Source: CAZWUZ01 sp964637655 [NCBI: uncultured bacterium] (GTDB lineage: Bacteria; DAOPZR01). Taken from it: DNA of 8,670 bases. The notes beneath the pieces were generated by a model. It saw only the letters and a program-made list of their open reading frames with translations, did not search any database and was not told the origin of the DNA. The stretch covers positions 1 to 8,670 of the forward strand of contig CAZWUZ010000012.1 of the NCBI GenBank assembly GCA_964637655.1. Reading direction: 5' to 3'. Of the stretch, positions 8,595 to 8,670 are shown one piece after another; the stretch's first letter is position 1, and every line of letters begins with the position of its first letter. Made by a program: the position numbers and the translations under genes.

Positions 8595-8670
8595 GATGCG
8601 CCTCCGCCCCTGACGTGCCTCCGACAGCACCCTGCACATCAGTTACCGTAATTGTACCCCCGGCGGCAGG

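Noticed and set aside
8651-8656. Promoter -10 box (TACAAT on the minus strand) for the HEAT-repeat gene
   Set aside because: The matching -35 region would lie beyond the right edge, so it cannot be judged; a lone hexamer is weak evidence.

Overview
The window holds one minus-strand gene series that reads from the right edge to the left. Its core, about 7289 down to 333, is a complete nine-gene operon for an N-ATPase, the laterally transferred alternative F1Fo-type ATPase (also called Na+-translocating or 'alternate' F1Fo). The order is the diagnostic atpD-atpC-atpQ-atpR-atpB-atpE-atpF-atpA-atpG. As usual for this family there is no separate delta gene, beta and epsilon come first, and the two small membrane proteins AtpQ and AtpR sit between epsilon and subunit a. 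Genes mostly overlap by a few bases or lie very close, so they are probably co-transcribed and translationally coupled.

Upstream on the same strand, from the right edge inwards, are a HEAT-repeat protein, a short remnant of a phosphoketolase gene that stops right after its GHWGTT motif, a small LapA/DUF1049-type membrane protein, and a 240-base stretch with two competing small reading frames that lead directly into atpD. Downstream of atpG, the left 330 bases have no convincing gene. They contain a degenerate 'cacggagcaca' repeat in two direct copies and one inverted copy, plus a short hairpin.

Function: alpha, beta, gamma and epsilon form the F1 head. Subunits a, b and c form Fo, with a delta-like domain apparently built into the C-terminal half of b. 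AtpQ and AtpR are family-specific membrane partners. The c subunit carries a carboxylate in both helices (E30 and E63) and an E-S-T-x-x-Y motif. Such enzymes are usually thought to work as auxiliary ion-pumping ATPases beside the housekeeping ATP synthase.

The most unusual trait is that low-complexity, charged, repeat-encoded segments have been added to several subunits: a Lys/Asp tail on beta, an E-P-K-A tail on b, a Glu/Pro/Lys tail on alpha, and a short K-N-K-N insert in gamma. With the intergenic repeat family and the decayed phosphoketolase, this suggests a GC-rich Gram-negative genome with active short-repeat expansion and gene turnover. Repeats of both kinds are, from memory, common in Verrucomicrobia/Kiritimatiellota-like and some proteobacterial or environmental genomes, but the sequence alone does not fix the phylum. 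I see no wholly new system; the new aspects are the repeat tails, the remnant and the unexplained leader of atpD.
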